From assembly GCF_017641085.1 (NCBI RefSeq), contig NZ_JAEPPI010000002.1, forward strand, positions 186,001 through 250,000: 64,000 nt of DNA, written 5' to 3'. Shown piece by piece: positions 52,486 through 61,142 of this stretch (its first letter is position 1; each line of letters begins with the position of its first letter). Under the pieces are notes generated by a model. The model had not been told where the DNA came from. It saw only the letters and a program-made list of their open reading frames with translations, and searched no databases. This DNA is from Gracilimonas sp. (GTDB lineage: Bacteria > Bacteroidota > Rhodothermia > Balneolales > Balneolaceae). The position numbers and the translations under genes are program-made.

Positions 52486-53918
52486 TCACTTCCCCCATTT
52501 TTCTTGACCGATACCAGGCTAATGTTCCACGGCTCATGGGTAATACTGATTCCGGAAATCGCCGGGCTGCTTAAAATATAAACCGGAGATTTCCAGCTAA
52601 GGAATTTTTCTGTATCGGGATAAGGCCGGGTGGTTAGACTGATATCGTCATAAAGGGCAAAAGAAGCGTTCATCGAAAAGGAGAAATCCATGTTTGTTGC
52701 CCGGGTCGCAAGCCTATCCAGGAAGAATACTTCAAACGGATGCACGGTTTGTGTGATCACCAACTGCCGGCTCGAATCAGGCTCTGCTCCATCTGCTGAT
52801 CCTACCGTATTGGTGGTAACGGTTCCCATGGCAGAAAGTGGCAACAGATTTTCAAGATCAGCATTTGAAATTAACTCATTCACAGAAGCACGTTGGCCGG
52901 AATTCCGATTGTAAAAGAACGAATATTCAGAATAGGTTGAAGTTTGATTGAGTTGAAATGTGTTGGTAAAACTGTCTAAAAGTGTACCTGTGGAGTCTGT
53001 AACAGACATCAACGTGGAACTTCCAACCTCAATGAGTGCATCTAAATTTTTCCTGGCGAGCTGCTGGTATAAATCCTTTTCCTCTAATCCCGAAACAATA
53101 TCCAGCCGGTTTATTTTTGGAGTGAACCCTCTGTACGCCTTATTCTGCGTTAATAAATGAGCATTCCCTTCCTTTTTAATAAAGGTGAATCGTCCGGTTC
53201 CTGCTGCTTTCTGTATAAGCCTATTCCCTGCCGGTACACTTTGTTTGGCATAGATGGAAGCCATGGGGTGTGCAAGCCTTTCAAGAAAATCGGAGGAAGG
53301 TTTATTCAGAAAGAAAACGACGGTTGAGTCATTTCGAATTTTCAGCCCTTCGATAGTATTGAAGACTCTTTTATCGGGATTTTTTACCAGGGTCTGCTCA
53401 CTGTGATAAGCCACAAATCCTCTGATATCACTAAAGTGATTCGCAGTGAAATCCGGTACATCATTATCTGCCATGCGCTCAAATGCATAGCGCACATCAC
53501 TTGCCACAAATCTTCGGCCAGATCCGTTTTCGAAGGCAGGAGAATCATGAAAATACACATCGGTTCTCAGGTGAAAGGTGAACTGAGTAGAATCGGTATT
53601 TACCTCCCACCTTTTGGCCAGTGCGGGTGAAGGATTGCCGGAGCTGTTCAAGCCGGTGAGCCCTTCATAGATAAGATTCATCACCCGCCACTCGCTGTTT
53701 GAGGACGCAAAAAGCGGATCAAGAGATTCGATGGCAGCAATTTCACCAAACCGAATATGAACAAAATCGTCCTGGGCGGGATCAATTTCGGTATAAACGG
53801 AATCTGCCGGGGCATTCAGCAATTCAGAGGTGTCTGACTTAACGGTGACCGTTTCAAGTTCCTTGCCGCAGGAAATGAAAACAAATACTGAAATTATAAG
53901 GAGGACAAATTTTTTCAT
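52482..53918 (-). CDS. SBP_bac_5 (oligopeptide-type) solute-binding lipoprotein
   Basis: 478 residues with lipoprotein signal ending VFISC (C17). The family 5 extracellular solute-binding signature is clear: IESLDPLFASSNSEWRVMNLIYEGLTGL and LAKRWEVNTDSTQFTFHLRTDVYFHDSP. Family members bind peptides, nickel, haem or murein peptides for ABC importers, but no permease or ATPase gene is adjacent. It is wedged between ddl and nadK with a 4 bp overlap to nadK. Could bind muropeptides (inference from ddl context). It is slightly short for the family (~520-540). Confidence 0.85.
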   Translation of the reverse strand: MKKFVLLIISVFVFISCGKELETVTVKSDTSELLNAPADSVYTEIDPAQDDFVHIRFGEIAAIESLDPLFASSNSEWRVMNLIYEGLTGLNSSGNPSPALAKRWEVNTDSTQFTFHLRTDVYFHDSPAFENGSGRRFVASDVRYAFERMADNDVPDFTANHFSDIRGFVAYHSEQTLVKNPDKRVFNTIEGLKIRNDSTVVFFLNKPSSDFLERLAHPMASIYAKQSVPAGNRLIQKAAGTGRFTFIKKEGNAHLLTQNKAYRGFTPKINRLDIVSGLEEKDLYQQLARKNLDALIEVGSSTLMSVTDSTGTLLDSFTNTFQLNQTSTYSEYSFFYNRNSGQRASVNELISNADLENLLPLSAMGTVTTNTVGSADGAEPDSSRQLVITQTVHPFEVFFLDRLATRATNMDFSFSMNASFALYDDISLTTRPYPDTEKFLSWKSPVYILSSPAISGISITHEPWNISLVSVKKNGGSE

Positions 53919-53991
53919 TGAGTTGTGTCTGTCTGTTTTAGTAAAACAAAATATGAACGATGGAAATCATTCCCTTATTAGCAATCGGAAG

Positions 53992-55185
53992 TCAATTTTT
54001 ACTGCCTTTTAACCCTTTAATGCCTTTAATGGCTTTTTCATTAAGTAAGTTAGTCTCATAACTGCGAACTCTTCCATTTTTTGCACGATGCTGCTTCAAC
54101 CCGATTTCTATAAGTTCATTGAGCAGTTGGGTAAAGTTAAGCCCCGATTTATCCCACAGATAAAATGAGAAAGAACCCGGTATTGTATTGATTTCATTAA
54201 AGTACACTTCTTCGGTGTTCGCATTCACCAGAAAATCTAATCGTGCCAAACCGGAAGCATCCAAAGCTGAAAAAGTTTTTGTAGCAAGATTCTGAATTTT
54301 TTTTGTGAGTTCATCGGAAATATCCGCCGGGATAACCCGGTCTGCCGAGGCCATACCTTTATCTGCTCCGTCTCCGCTCTGATACTTATCCTCAAAAGAG
54401 AGCGTTTCGGTTTGACCCAAAGGTTTTTCACACACACTGGCCCGGCAATCATCCGGGGTGCCCATTACCGAGCAGTTAATTTCCATAAGTGGATTTACGG
54501 CTTCCTCAATCAGCAAGTGTTCATCATAGCGGAAAGCTGTTTCTACAGCATCAATCAGTTCATCGCGGGAGTTTGCTATTGCCACACCAATGCTGCTCCC
54601 AAGGCTCACCGGCTTCACGATTAGAGGGTAATCGTACCCTTCGGCAATGGTGATGATATCGTTCTGCTCTTTTTCCCAATCAGATTCATAAAAGTTAACT
54701 GCTTTAGTCACCGGAATTCCGTTTGCGGCTGCAACCAGCTTTGCCTTCACTTTATTCATCCCTAACGAAGAGCCCAACACTCCGCTTCCCGAATAGGGCA
54801 CGTTCATCATTTCGCATACTCCCTGAAAAGCACCGTTCTCCCCTTCACTTCCATGAAAAGCACACAACACGGCATAAACCGGGTAGCTTTTGGGCTTTGA
54901 GAATATTCCACCACCATCCTGTTCTTTAAGATGAGTCTTACCGGTTTCATCTTTTACAAAGGCGCAGGAAACACTGTCGTTTTCAAGGGAGGGAAGGTCT
55001 TTAAAGTTACTGAGATCCAGCAGCTTTTCTCCGGTCAGCCAGCGCCCTGATTTTGTGACATACAAGGGGATACAATGGTAGGAACTGTCTTCAAGTGCAG
55101 AGATAGCCTGGATGGCTGTTAGCACCGAAACTTCATGTTCCGTAGAAACGCCTCCAAAAGCGACAATAAGGTTTTTTTGAGTCAT
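53992..55185 (-). CDS. ddl: D-alanine-D-alanine ligase
   Basis: 397 residues. It makes the D-Ala-D-Ala dipeptide for peptidoglycan. ATP-grasp motifs: FGGVSTEHEVSV (10-21), HGSEGENGAFQGVCEMMNVPYSGSGVLGS in the N-terminal/central region, VKPVSLGSSIGV, and EVYFNEINTIPGSFSFYLW with the metal-binding Glu/Asn. The last ~15 residues (KAIKGIKGLKGSKN) are low complexity and come from an ATTAAAGGC-like DNA repeat, so they are probably a repeat-derived tail. Confidence 0.95.
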   Translation of the reverse strand: MTQKNLIVAFGGVSTEHEVSVLTAIQAISALEDSSYHCIPLYVTKSGRWLTGEKLLDLSNFKDLPSLENDSVSCAFVKDETGKTHLKEQDGGGIFSKPKSYPVYAVLCAFHGSEGENGAFQGVCEMMNVPYSGSGVLGSSLGMNKVKAKLVAAANGIPVTKAVNFYESDWEKEQNDIITIAEGYDYPLIVKPVSLGSSIGVAIANSRDELIDAVETAFRYDEHLLIEEAVNPLMEINCSVMGTPDDCRASVCEKPLGQTETLSFEDKYQSGDGADKGMASADRVIPADISDELTKKIQNLATKTFSALDASGLARLDFLVNANTEEVYFNEINTIPGSFSFYLWDKSGLNFTQLLNELIEIGLKQHRAKNGRVRSYETNLLNEKAIKGIKGLKGSKN

Positions 55186-55261
55186 AGCTGAGTGTATTGT
55201 TGAAGCCGAAAATAGGATTGTTTCCGCTTAATTGTTAATAGATTGAAAGGTTTTAGTGACA

Positions 55262-55300
55262 AGGTGTTAGGTTTTAGCTTTCTGCTAAAACCTAACACCT
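55262..55300. repeat. Perfect inverted repeat, GGTGTTAGGTTTTAG family
   Basis: Perfect 17 bp arms (AGGTGTTAGGTTTTAGC / GCTAAAACCTAACACCT) with a five-base loop, in the ddl/amidinotransferase divergent region. The arm sequence is the same core as the outer arms at 25660-25810. Confidence 0.88.
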
Positions 55301-55401
55301 GAAATCTTCCAACTAATACCTATCTTTTAAAACTTGATCTTGTTCCTCAATATGATATTTTCAATATTTGCTGTTCTGTGGAATCTTTAAATCAATCGCT
55401 T

Positions 55402-56298
55402 ATGAGTATGGTAATCACATCTGTAAATCAATTGAATTTTAAGCTTTCGGAGCTGGAATCGATGCCGGCACCGGAGAAAGTTCTGTTGGTGAAGCCCACC
55501 TATTTTTCGGTGGAATATGTGATTAACCCGCACATGGAAGGTAACATCGGGGATGTGGATAAGCTGGCTGCCCAAAATGAATGGGAGCACCTGAGAGCGG
55601 CTTATGAGGAACTTGGATTATACGTGCATGTGATAGAGGGCCAGCGTGGATACCCGGACATGGTTTTTTGTGCCAATCAAAGCCTGCCAAATATCACTAA
55701 AGATGGCAAAAAGGAAGTGATTATGAGCGTGATGAACTCCGATCAGCGGAAGGGGGAAGTGCCTACCATTCAAAAAGTATATGAGGACAGCAGCTACGAA
55801 ATTGTACACCTCGATGGCGACCGGTTCTCCAGTTTTGAGGGAATGGGTGATGCGATTTGGCATTTCAAGAAAAGGCTGCTTTGGGGAGGATATGGGTACC
55901 GCTCTTCCAAAGAAGTATATGATGTGATTTCAGAGACGTTCGGCACCCCGATTATTGCACTTGAGCTTATCGATGAGCGCTTTTACCATCTTGACACCTG
56001 CTTGTGCATCCTTGATTCCGATACCGCACTTATATACCCCAAAGCTTTTACCGATGAAGGGCTGGAGCTGATTCACACCTTATTTACGAATGTGATTGAA
56101 GCATCAAAATATGAGGCGGAGAAGCTCTTTGCCTGTAATGCTACCTGTCCGGATGGAAAGAATGTTTTTATACAACAGGGCTGTGTGGATGTAAATCATA
56201 AACTGAAAGAATCCGGATTTAAAGTGCATGAGTTCAGCACCTACCAGTTCCTGAAAAGTGGCGGCTCTGTTTTCTGCATGAAAATGCTGCTTTGGTAA
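55402..56298 (+). CDS. Amidinotransferase-fold (DDAH/arginine deiminase-related) hydrolase
   Basis: 298 residues from ATG 55402 (ATG 55408 also possible; a GTG frame begins at 55378). Guanidino-group-modifying-enzyme fold: YPDMVFCANQ, GMGDAIW, catalytic His in FYHLDTCLCIL and catalytic Cys in SGGSVFCMKM at the C-terminus. Family members hydrolyse dimethylarginine, arginine or citrulline-like compounds; the substrate here is not determinable. It could be the catabolic counterpart of the arginine operon, but it is 43 kb away. Confidence 0.85.
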   Translation: MSMVITSVNQLNFKLSELESMPAPEKVLLVKPTYFSVEYVINPHMEGNIGDVDKLAAQNEWEHLRAAYEELGLYVHVIEGQRGYPDMVFCANQSLPNITKDGKKEVIMSVMNSDQRKGEVPTIQKVYEDSSYEIVHLDGDRFSSFEGMGDAIWHFKKRLLWGGYGYRSSKEVYDVISETFGTPIIALELIDERFYHLDTCLCILDSDTALIYPKAFTDEGLELIHTLFTNVIEASKYEAEKLFACNATCPDGKNVFIQQGCVDVNHKLKESGFKVHEFSTYQFLKSGGSVFCMKMLLW

Positions 56299-56300
56299 TT

Positions 56301-56794
56301 GTGCTATGTGCGATGTTATTGCCTTAAATTTGGTTCTTATGATAGCGCATGAAAGCAATAATTTTATTTCTGCACTCCAGCGCCTTTAATCTAATTTCTT
56401 CACACCTCTCTTTAGGTAAATAATTTAAGTCGGCTAGAATATAGGTCATACTTTGTACTTCAGATGCTGAACTTTGAGAAATATTGAAGAAGCGGACCAT
56501 TTCTTTCCTCCCAAATCTGGTGAAGCCTTCAGCAATGTTATTCATAACCGAAACTGATGCTCTTCTGATTTGATCTTTTAACCCATAATCTTTTGATAGT
56601 GGACCAACTCTTGAAGATGTATAAACCATCCCAACTAATTCTCTGGCACATTGCCAGCATTCAAGTTCTTCAAATTTTTGTGCTGTACCCATAACTTTCA
56701 TTTTTTTCTTTTCTTGTTAAGAGCGATTTCAAATATATTCCTTACAAAATTATTTCAAGTATGTGCATCTGACCACGCACATCGCACAAAGCAC
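56301..56794. repeat. Inverted repeats bracketing the four-helix-bundle gene
   Basis: GTGCTATGTGCGATG at 56301-56315 and its inverted copy CATCGCACAAAGCAC at 56780-56794 (14 of 15 bases) bracket a ~495 bp unit that holds just one small gene. The unit inserts between the amidinotransferase stop and the penicillin acylase start, ending 7 bp before the latter. Confidence 0.7.
56324..56701 (-). CDS. Four helix bundle protein (23S rRNA IVP family)
   Basis: 125 residues, all helix. Family landmarks: LECWQCARELVGMVY, LKDQIRRASVSVMNNIAEGFTRF and SQSSASEVQSMTYILADL. These small proteins occur as intervening-sequence-encoded proteins in 23S rRNA and as stand-alone genes scattered in Bacteroidota genomes; function unknown. 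This copy is bracketed by 15 bp inverted repeats and reads against its neighbours, which fits a mobile cassette. Confidence 0.9.
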   Translation of the reverse strand: MKVMGTAQKFEELECWQCARELVGMVYTSSRVGPLSKDYGLKDQIRRASVSVMNNIAEGFTRFGRKEMVRFFNISQSSASEVQSMTYILADLNYLPKERCEEIRLKALECRNKIIAFMRYHKNQI

Positions 56795-56801
56795 TTTTTA
56801 T

Positions 56802-59225
56802 ATGAATTATTTGAAAGCCGGAATTTCTTTTCTGATTCTTCTCGCTGTTATCATTTCTTTGAATACAAAATTTGGATCGGTTCCGCCTCTGGGTAAGTTT
56901 TTTGATCCTCATGCCGGGTTTTGGGCCAATGCCGAAACAACTGCTCCGCAATCACAAGAACTGGATATTCCGGGATTAAAGGACATTGTGTCCGTGTATT
57001 TCGATGACCGTCGCGTTCCCCATATCTTTGCTCAAAATGAGCATGACCTTTATTTGGCTCAGGGATATATTGTTGCTCGCGACCGCCTTTTCCAGATGGA
57101 AATGCAGACCTACGATGCTGCCGGCAGGTTAGCTGAAATTATCGGTCCGTCTTTGCTGAACAGAGACAAACAAACCCGCCGATGGGGAATGCCCTTTGGG
57201 GCCGAAAGAGCCTGGCAGGAAATCCAAAAAGACCCGGATATGCTGGCTGTCATCGAGGCTTATGCCGATGGGGTAAATGCCTACATTGACGAACTTTCGC
57301 CAGATGAATATCCCCTGGAATATAAAATACTGGATTTTACCCCCGAGCCATGGGAGCCTATCAAAACGGCCTTACTGCTTAAGAACATGACCCGGACACT
57401 GGCTGCCGGCAATAGGGATGACCGAACCAGCAACACCCTGGCTTATTTCGGCGATGACTTTGTAAACCGTTTTTTCACCCGGGAACCCGAACTCAACGAC
57501 CCTATCATTCCACCCAGCAGAGAATGGGATTTTGATGCTGATATTCCGGAAGCACCGGACAGTTTATACGTGCCGGCTTCGGCTAAAGAAATTGAGGCTT
57601 TTACAACCGAAGAAGGAATAGGAAGCAATAACTGGGCGGTAAGCGGATCAAAAACTGCCTCCGGATATCCTATTTTGGCAAACGATCCCCACCTTTCACT
57701 TACCCTGCCTTCTATCTGGTATGAGGTGCAACTGCATGCTCCCGGCGTTAATACCTATGGTGTGAGTTTGCAGGGCTCCCCCGGTGTGATTATTGGCTTT
57801 AACGAAGATGTAGCCTGGGGCGTGACGAATGTAGGCACCGATGTGCTGGACTGGTACGAGATTGAGTTTCGTGATGAAACCATGCAGGAATACCGGCACG
57901 ATGGGCAGTGGAAACCCACATCAACCCGCATCGAAGAAGTAAAAGTACGAGGGGAAGAAACGGTGATGGATACGGTGATTTACACCCATCACGGACCGGT
58001 TACCAAGGTAGAGTCCCGTGTAAATGAAGATCGGGCTCCGGCTTATCACGCCATGCGCTGGATTGCCCATGAACCCTCCAATGATCTCAAGACTTTTTAT
58101 GGATTGAACCGCGCTGAAAATTACGATGATTATGTAGCTGCCTTAAAGGAATACACCGCACCGGCTCAAAACTTTGTATTTGCCAGTAACGAAGGGGATA
58201 TCGCTATATGGGTGAATGGAAAACTCCCAAAAAAGTGGGAGCATCAGGGGCGCACTGTTAGTGACGGTACTGACCCGAGCTATGACTGGCAGGGCTGGAT
58301 TCCCCGAGATCAGATTCCCCACATAAAAAATCCGGATCGGGGTTTTGTGAGCTCGGCCAATCAGGAATCGGCTGCTCCCGATTATCCCTACTACCTGGAT
58401 GATGACTTCGCTCCATTTGAGCGCGGACGGAGAATCAATGACCTGCTGGAGTCTATGGAAAACATCACCCCAAAAGACATGCAGGATATGCAGATGGATG
58501 ATTACAGTTATTATGCATCTACCTTTTTACCGAGCTTGTTGGCATGGACTGATACGGATAGCCTGACGGAAGAAGAGCAGACCATCTACGACCTGATGAC
58601 CCAATGGAATTACTACATGGATGCTGAAGAAATGGCCCCCGCCATATTCCGGCAGTGGGCGGGGAATTTCTACCGGGCTGTGATGTATGATGAGTATGAA
58701 ACTACAGACGCGCTCCTGAGATATCCTTCCAGAGACATCTTCGTAGAGGTGGTAAAAAATGACCCCGATTTTTCATTTATCGACAATATTGAAACCGAAG
58801 CCAGGGAAACAAGAGAAGACATTGCAACGGCAACCCTTAAAGAGTCTGTCTCTGAATTGACGAATGCCTGGGGTGAACCTGGAGACCGATGGAAATGGGG
58901 CGTTGCCATAAATAACGATATCGATCACCTGGCAAATGTTCCAGGAATGGGGAAACAAAATATATATAGCAGCGGTTCATCAGATGCTATCAATGCGATT
59001 AGAGGAGGCTTTGGACCATCCTGGAGGATGGTGGTTGAATTGGGACCTGAAGTAAAAGGCTGGGGCGTTTATCCCGGGGGCGCTTCCGGAAATCCCGGCT
59101 CACCGAATTACGACTCCATGATTGAAACCTGGAGAACCGGCGGCCTTTTCGAACTGAATTTCTTCCAGGAAGAGCCCTCCGAATTCAATTATAAGATCAG
59201 CCTTAAAAACCCGGGCTCTGATTAA
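56802..59225 (+). CDS. Penicillin acylase family (Ntn) hydrolase
   Basis: 807 residues from ATG 56802, with a membrane/signal segment at ~4-20. An Ntn hydrolase made as a single precursor: alpha chain, linker, then the self-cleavage nucleophile S275 in EGIGSNNWAVSGSKT, followed by NDPHLSLTLPS and QGSPGVIIGFNEDVAWGVTNVG. It hydrolyses amide-linked acyl groups, e.g. beta-lactams or acyl-homoserine lactones; its natural substrate is unknown. The repeat unit just upstream leaves only 7 bp before the ATG, so its leader has probably been displaced. Confidence 0.93.
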   Translation: MNYLKAGISFLILLAVIISLNTKFGSVPPLGKFFDPHAGFWANAETTAPQSQELDIPGLKDIVSVYFDDRRVPHIFAQNEHDLYLAQGYIVARDRLFQMEMQTYDAAGRLAEIIGPSLLNRDKQTRRWGMPFGAERAWQEIQKDPDMLAVIEAYADGVNAYIDELSPDEYPLEYKILDFTPEPWEPIKTALLLKNMTRTLAAGNRDDRTSNTLAYFGDDFVNRFFTREPELNDPIIPPSREWDFDADIPEAPDSLYVPASAKEIEAFTTEEGIGSNNWAVSGSKTASGYPILANDPHLSLTLPSIWYEVQLHAPGVNTYGVSLQGSPGVIIGFNEDVAWGVTNVGTDVLDWYEIEFRDETMQEYRHDGQWKPTSTRIEEVKVRGEETVMDTVIYTHHGPVTKVESRVNEDRAPAYHAMRWIAHEPSNDLKTFYGLNRAENYDDYVAALKEYTAPAQNFVFASNEGDIAIWVNGKLPKKWEHQGRTVSDGTDPSYDWQGWIPRDQIPHIKNPDRGFVSSANQESAAPDYPYYLDDDFAPFERGRRINDLLESMENITPKDMQDMQMDDYSYYASTFLPSLLAWTDTDSLTEEEQTIYDLMTQWNYYMDAEEMAPAIFRQWAGNFYRAVMYDEYETTDALLRYPSRDIFVEVVKNDPDFSFIDNIETEARETREDIATATLKESVSELTNAWGEPGDRWKWGVAINNDIDHLANVPGMGKQNIYSSGSSDAINAIRGGFGPSWRMVVELGPEVKGWGVYPGGASGNPGSPNYDSMIETWRTGGLFELNFFQEEPSEFNYKISLKNPGSD

Positions 59226-59356
59226 TTCTACATCTATAATCGCGCCTAATAGTTCAACCTCTTTTGTTTTCTCCTTAGCAAGAATAAAGACGCCTATACA
59301 AGAATGATGCTTTATCTAAGTGAATCTCTGCTTCTATAAAAACCAAACCATATCAC

Positions 59357-59397
59357 TTCAACATTCAATTTTGAATGTTCCTTGTTCAATGTTCTTC
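59357..59397. repeat. AT-rich TTCAACATTC-type repeat, copy 4
   Basis: ACTTCAACATTCAATTTTG followed by AATGTTCCTTGTTCAATGTTC. It contains the stop codon of the flippase-like gene (59386). Confidence 0.7.
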
Positions 59398-60414
59398 CCC
59401 TTCTTTCCTCATCAGCAGGTACTTATCAACAGCCAGCATAACGGGCGTACTGGTAATGATGATGACAAGCGTGGCGGCGTGGGCGATAGTAGCGTAGGCA
59501 AGTCCGGTTGCTCCGGGAACCGCGTATAAGATCAGAAGTGTCTTGGTAATAAACAGATGATAGGTGCCAACGCCGCCAGGAGTGGGAATCGAAATGCCAA
59601 CCGCGCTTACAACCGTAAGTACAACTGCTTCCGTGATTCCCAGGTCATACACATTCTGCATATCAAACATCCAAAAACCAATGTAGGTCATGGTGATGTA
59701 GAACACCCAAATCAGGAGGGAATAAAAGATGAAAAGTGGCCAGTTTTTTAGCTCTTTGATGGCCAGCAATCCGTCCACAAATGTTCTGATGATCTTCTGA
59801 ATGTTGTGTACAAAATCGGCAATTTTACCTTCGGTCTTTTCTTCTGCTTTTTTGAAAAGCCAAAGAAGTAATCCCAACCCGGCAGCAGCAAACAATCCAT
59901 ACTTACCAAGCGTCAGGATAAAGTTGATTTGAGTCTCAGAGCTGGTGATATCAACGCCGAATAAACGGGAAAGCACCTGTGGGTCGGCAACCAAAAAAAC
60001 AACCACGAATGCCATCAACAGTAACATGCCCAGTAAATCGACCACACGCTCCAGTACAATAGTACCGATAATTTTGCTGTTGCTTTCATCAACCTGACGG
60101 GCTACATAAACCGGACGCGCTACTTCGCCCACCCTGGGAAGTGGAATGTTGACGAGATACCCGAACATTACCCCGGTAAACAAAGTGGTTTTGGAGGGGA
60201 CCTTATCTTTATTGGTAAAAAGCATTTCCCAACGCAATGCCCTTATGAAGTGGGCAAAAAGTGTGGTTGCGGCAAAGGGAAGAATCCACGACCAGGACAT
60301 GCCCCGGGCTGAATCAACAACTTCAGAAAACTCAACTTCACGGAAAGCCAGCCAAAGAAAAAGTATTCCTAACAGAACACTTGCAGCAATTTTCAGAACC
60401 TTTTTAGTCTGCAT
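59386..60414 (-). CDS. UPF0104 / LPG synthase TM-region family membrane protein
   Basis: 342 residues with about eight membrane helices. Landmarks: FIRALRWEMLF, LPRVGEVARPVYVARQV and ISIPTPGGVGTYHLF, the signature of the lysylphosphatidylglycerol synthase transmembrane (flippase-like) family, without the catalytic domain. Likely a lipid-related membrane protein. The start touches the lolA stop (1 bp overlap), so it is co-translated with lolA. The stop is in a repeat. Confidence 0.88.
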   Translation of the reverse strand: MQTKKVLKIAASVLLGILFLWLAFREVEFSEVVDSARGMSWSWILPFAATTLFAHFIRALRWEMLFTNKDKVPSKTTLFTGVMFGYLVNIPLPRVGEVARPVYVARQVDESNSKIIGTIVLERVVDLLGMLLLMAFVVVFLVADPQVLSRLFGVDITSSETQINFILTLGKYGLFAAAGLGLLLWLFKKAEEKTEGKIADFVHNIQKIIRTFVDGLLAIKELKNWPLFIFYSLLIWVFYITMTYIGFWMFDMQNVYDLGITEAVVLTVVSAVGISIPTPGGVGTYHLFITKTLLILYAVPGATGLAYATIAHAATLVIIITSTPVMLAVDKYLLMRKEGEEH

Positions 60415-61142
60415 TAATATCTCATATCTACAACTTCGGCATCATCGGGATAATCGAGCTGGAAAAGGCCGGTTTCCGGTTTAAGAAAAGCGCCGTCAGA
60501 AAAAGTAGTTACGATTTCATTGTCCGAAATATCCCATGCTGTGATTTTTGTTGGACGAAACTGTTCATCTATAATGATTTCAACTTCCACAAAAACAGCA
60601 AAATCGTCATTAGATATCAGCGTTATTATAGTCTGATCACCCATTTTTCCTTCACTGACGGTATAAGTCGTGTCAATGCCACTGAGCATGCGGGAAGGGG
60701 CAAAATCGTCTTCATCAGCGTTGTACAAGTCAATGATGACGCGGTTTCTGGATGGATCATATACCTTTGAAGTTTCTCCATCTACCACAACCACCTGTCC
60801 ATCGGCTTCCAGTTTATAGCGGACTTTATCGAGCCAGATTTGTCCTTCACTCCGGGTTACTTCTCCCGTGTAGGAATCCGTAAATGTTTGGTTGAACATA
60901 GCACGAAACACCAGGCCCTCATCAAACTTTTCCTTGAGCTGATCAAAGTTTGGAGTTTGGGCAACGGCGGTTAAGCTAAATATCAGGCTGAAAAAAAATA
61001 GCCCAGACAGAACCCTAAGTAATTTTTTTGAACCGGAGGTTCTGACAGGCGTTCCGAACCAGAGGTTCGGAACGAGAACGAGTCGTCCGGTTAGCTGAGA
61101 GCTGAAGCCTGTCAGCTGAAAGCTCTTCCTAATCATACTCAT
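60414..61142 (-). CDS. lolA: Outer-membrane lipoprotein carrier LolA-like, with repeat-extended leader
   Basis: 242 residues from ATG 61142, which lies inside the end of ftsK (14 bp overlap); ATG 61136 is an alternative. The mature part (from ~AQTPNFDQLKEKFDEG) has the LolA half-barrel pattern FNQTFTDSYTGEV, GQIWLDKVRYKLEAD, KVYDPSRNRVIID and PDDAEVVD. It ferries lipoproteins through the periplasm. The hydrophobic signal (KLLRVLSGLFFFSLIFSLTAVAQ) begins ~37 residues after the start; the preceding DNA is palindromic repeat sequence that stays in frame. No ATG, GTG or TTG lies closer to the signal. Confidence 0.82.
   Translation of the reverse strand: MSMIRKSFQLTGFSSQLTGRLVLVPNLWFGTPVRTSGSKKLLRVLSGLFFFSLIFSLTAVAQTPNFDQLKEKFDEGLVFRAMFNQTFTDSYTGEVTRSEGQIWLDKVRYKLEADGQVVVVDGETSKVYDPSRNRVIIDLYNADEDDFAPSRMLSGIDTTYTVSEGKMGDQTIITLISNDDFAVFVEVEIIIDEQFRPTKITAWDISDNEIVTTFSDGAFLKPETGLFQLDYPDDAEVVDMRY
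61050..61110. repeat. Palindromic repeats within the lolA leader
   Basis: Perfect 11 bp hairpin CGTTCCGAACC/GGTTCGGAACG (61050-61074), then AGCTGAGAGCTGAAGC and TGTCAGCTGAAAGCT palindromic text. It lies between the ftsK stop and the lolA signal peptide, read in frame as LTGRLVLVPNLWFGTPVRTSG. Confidence 0.75.
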
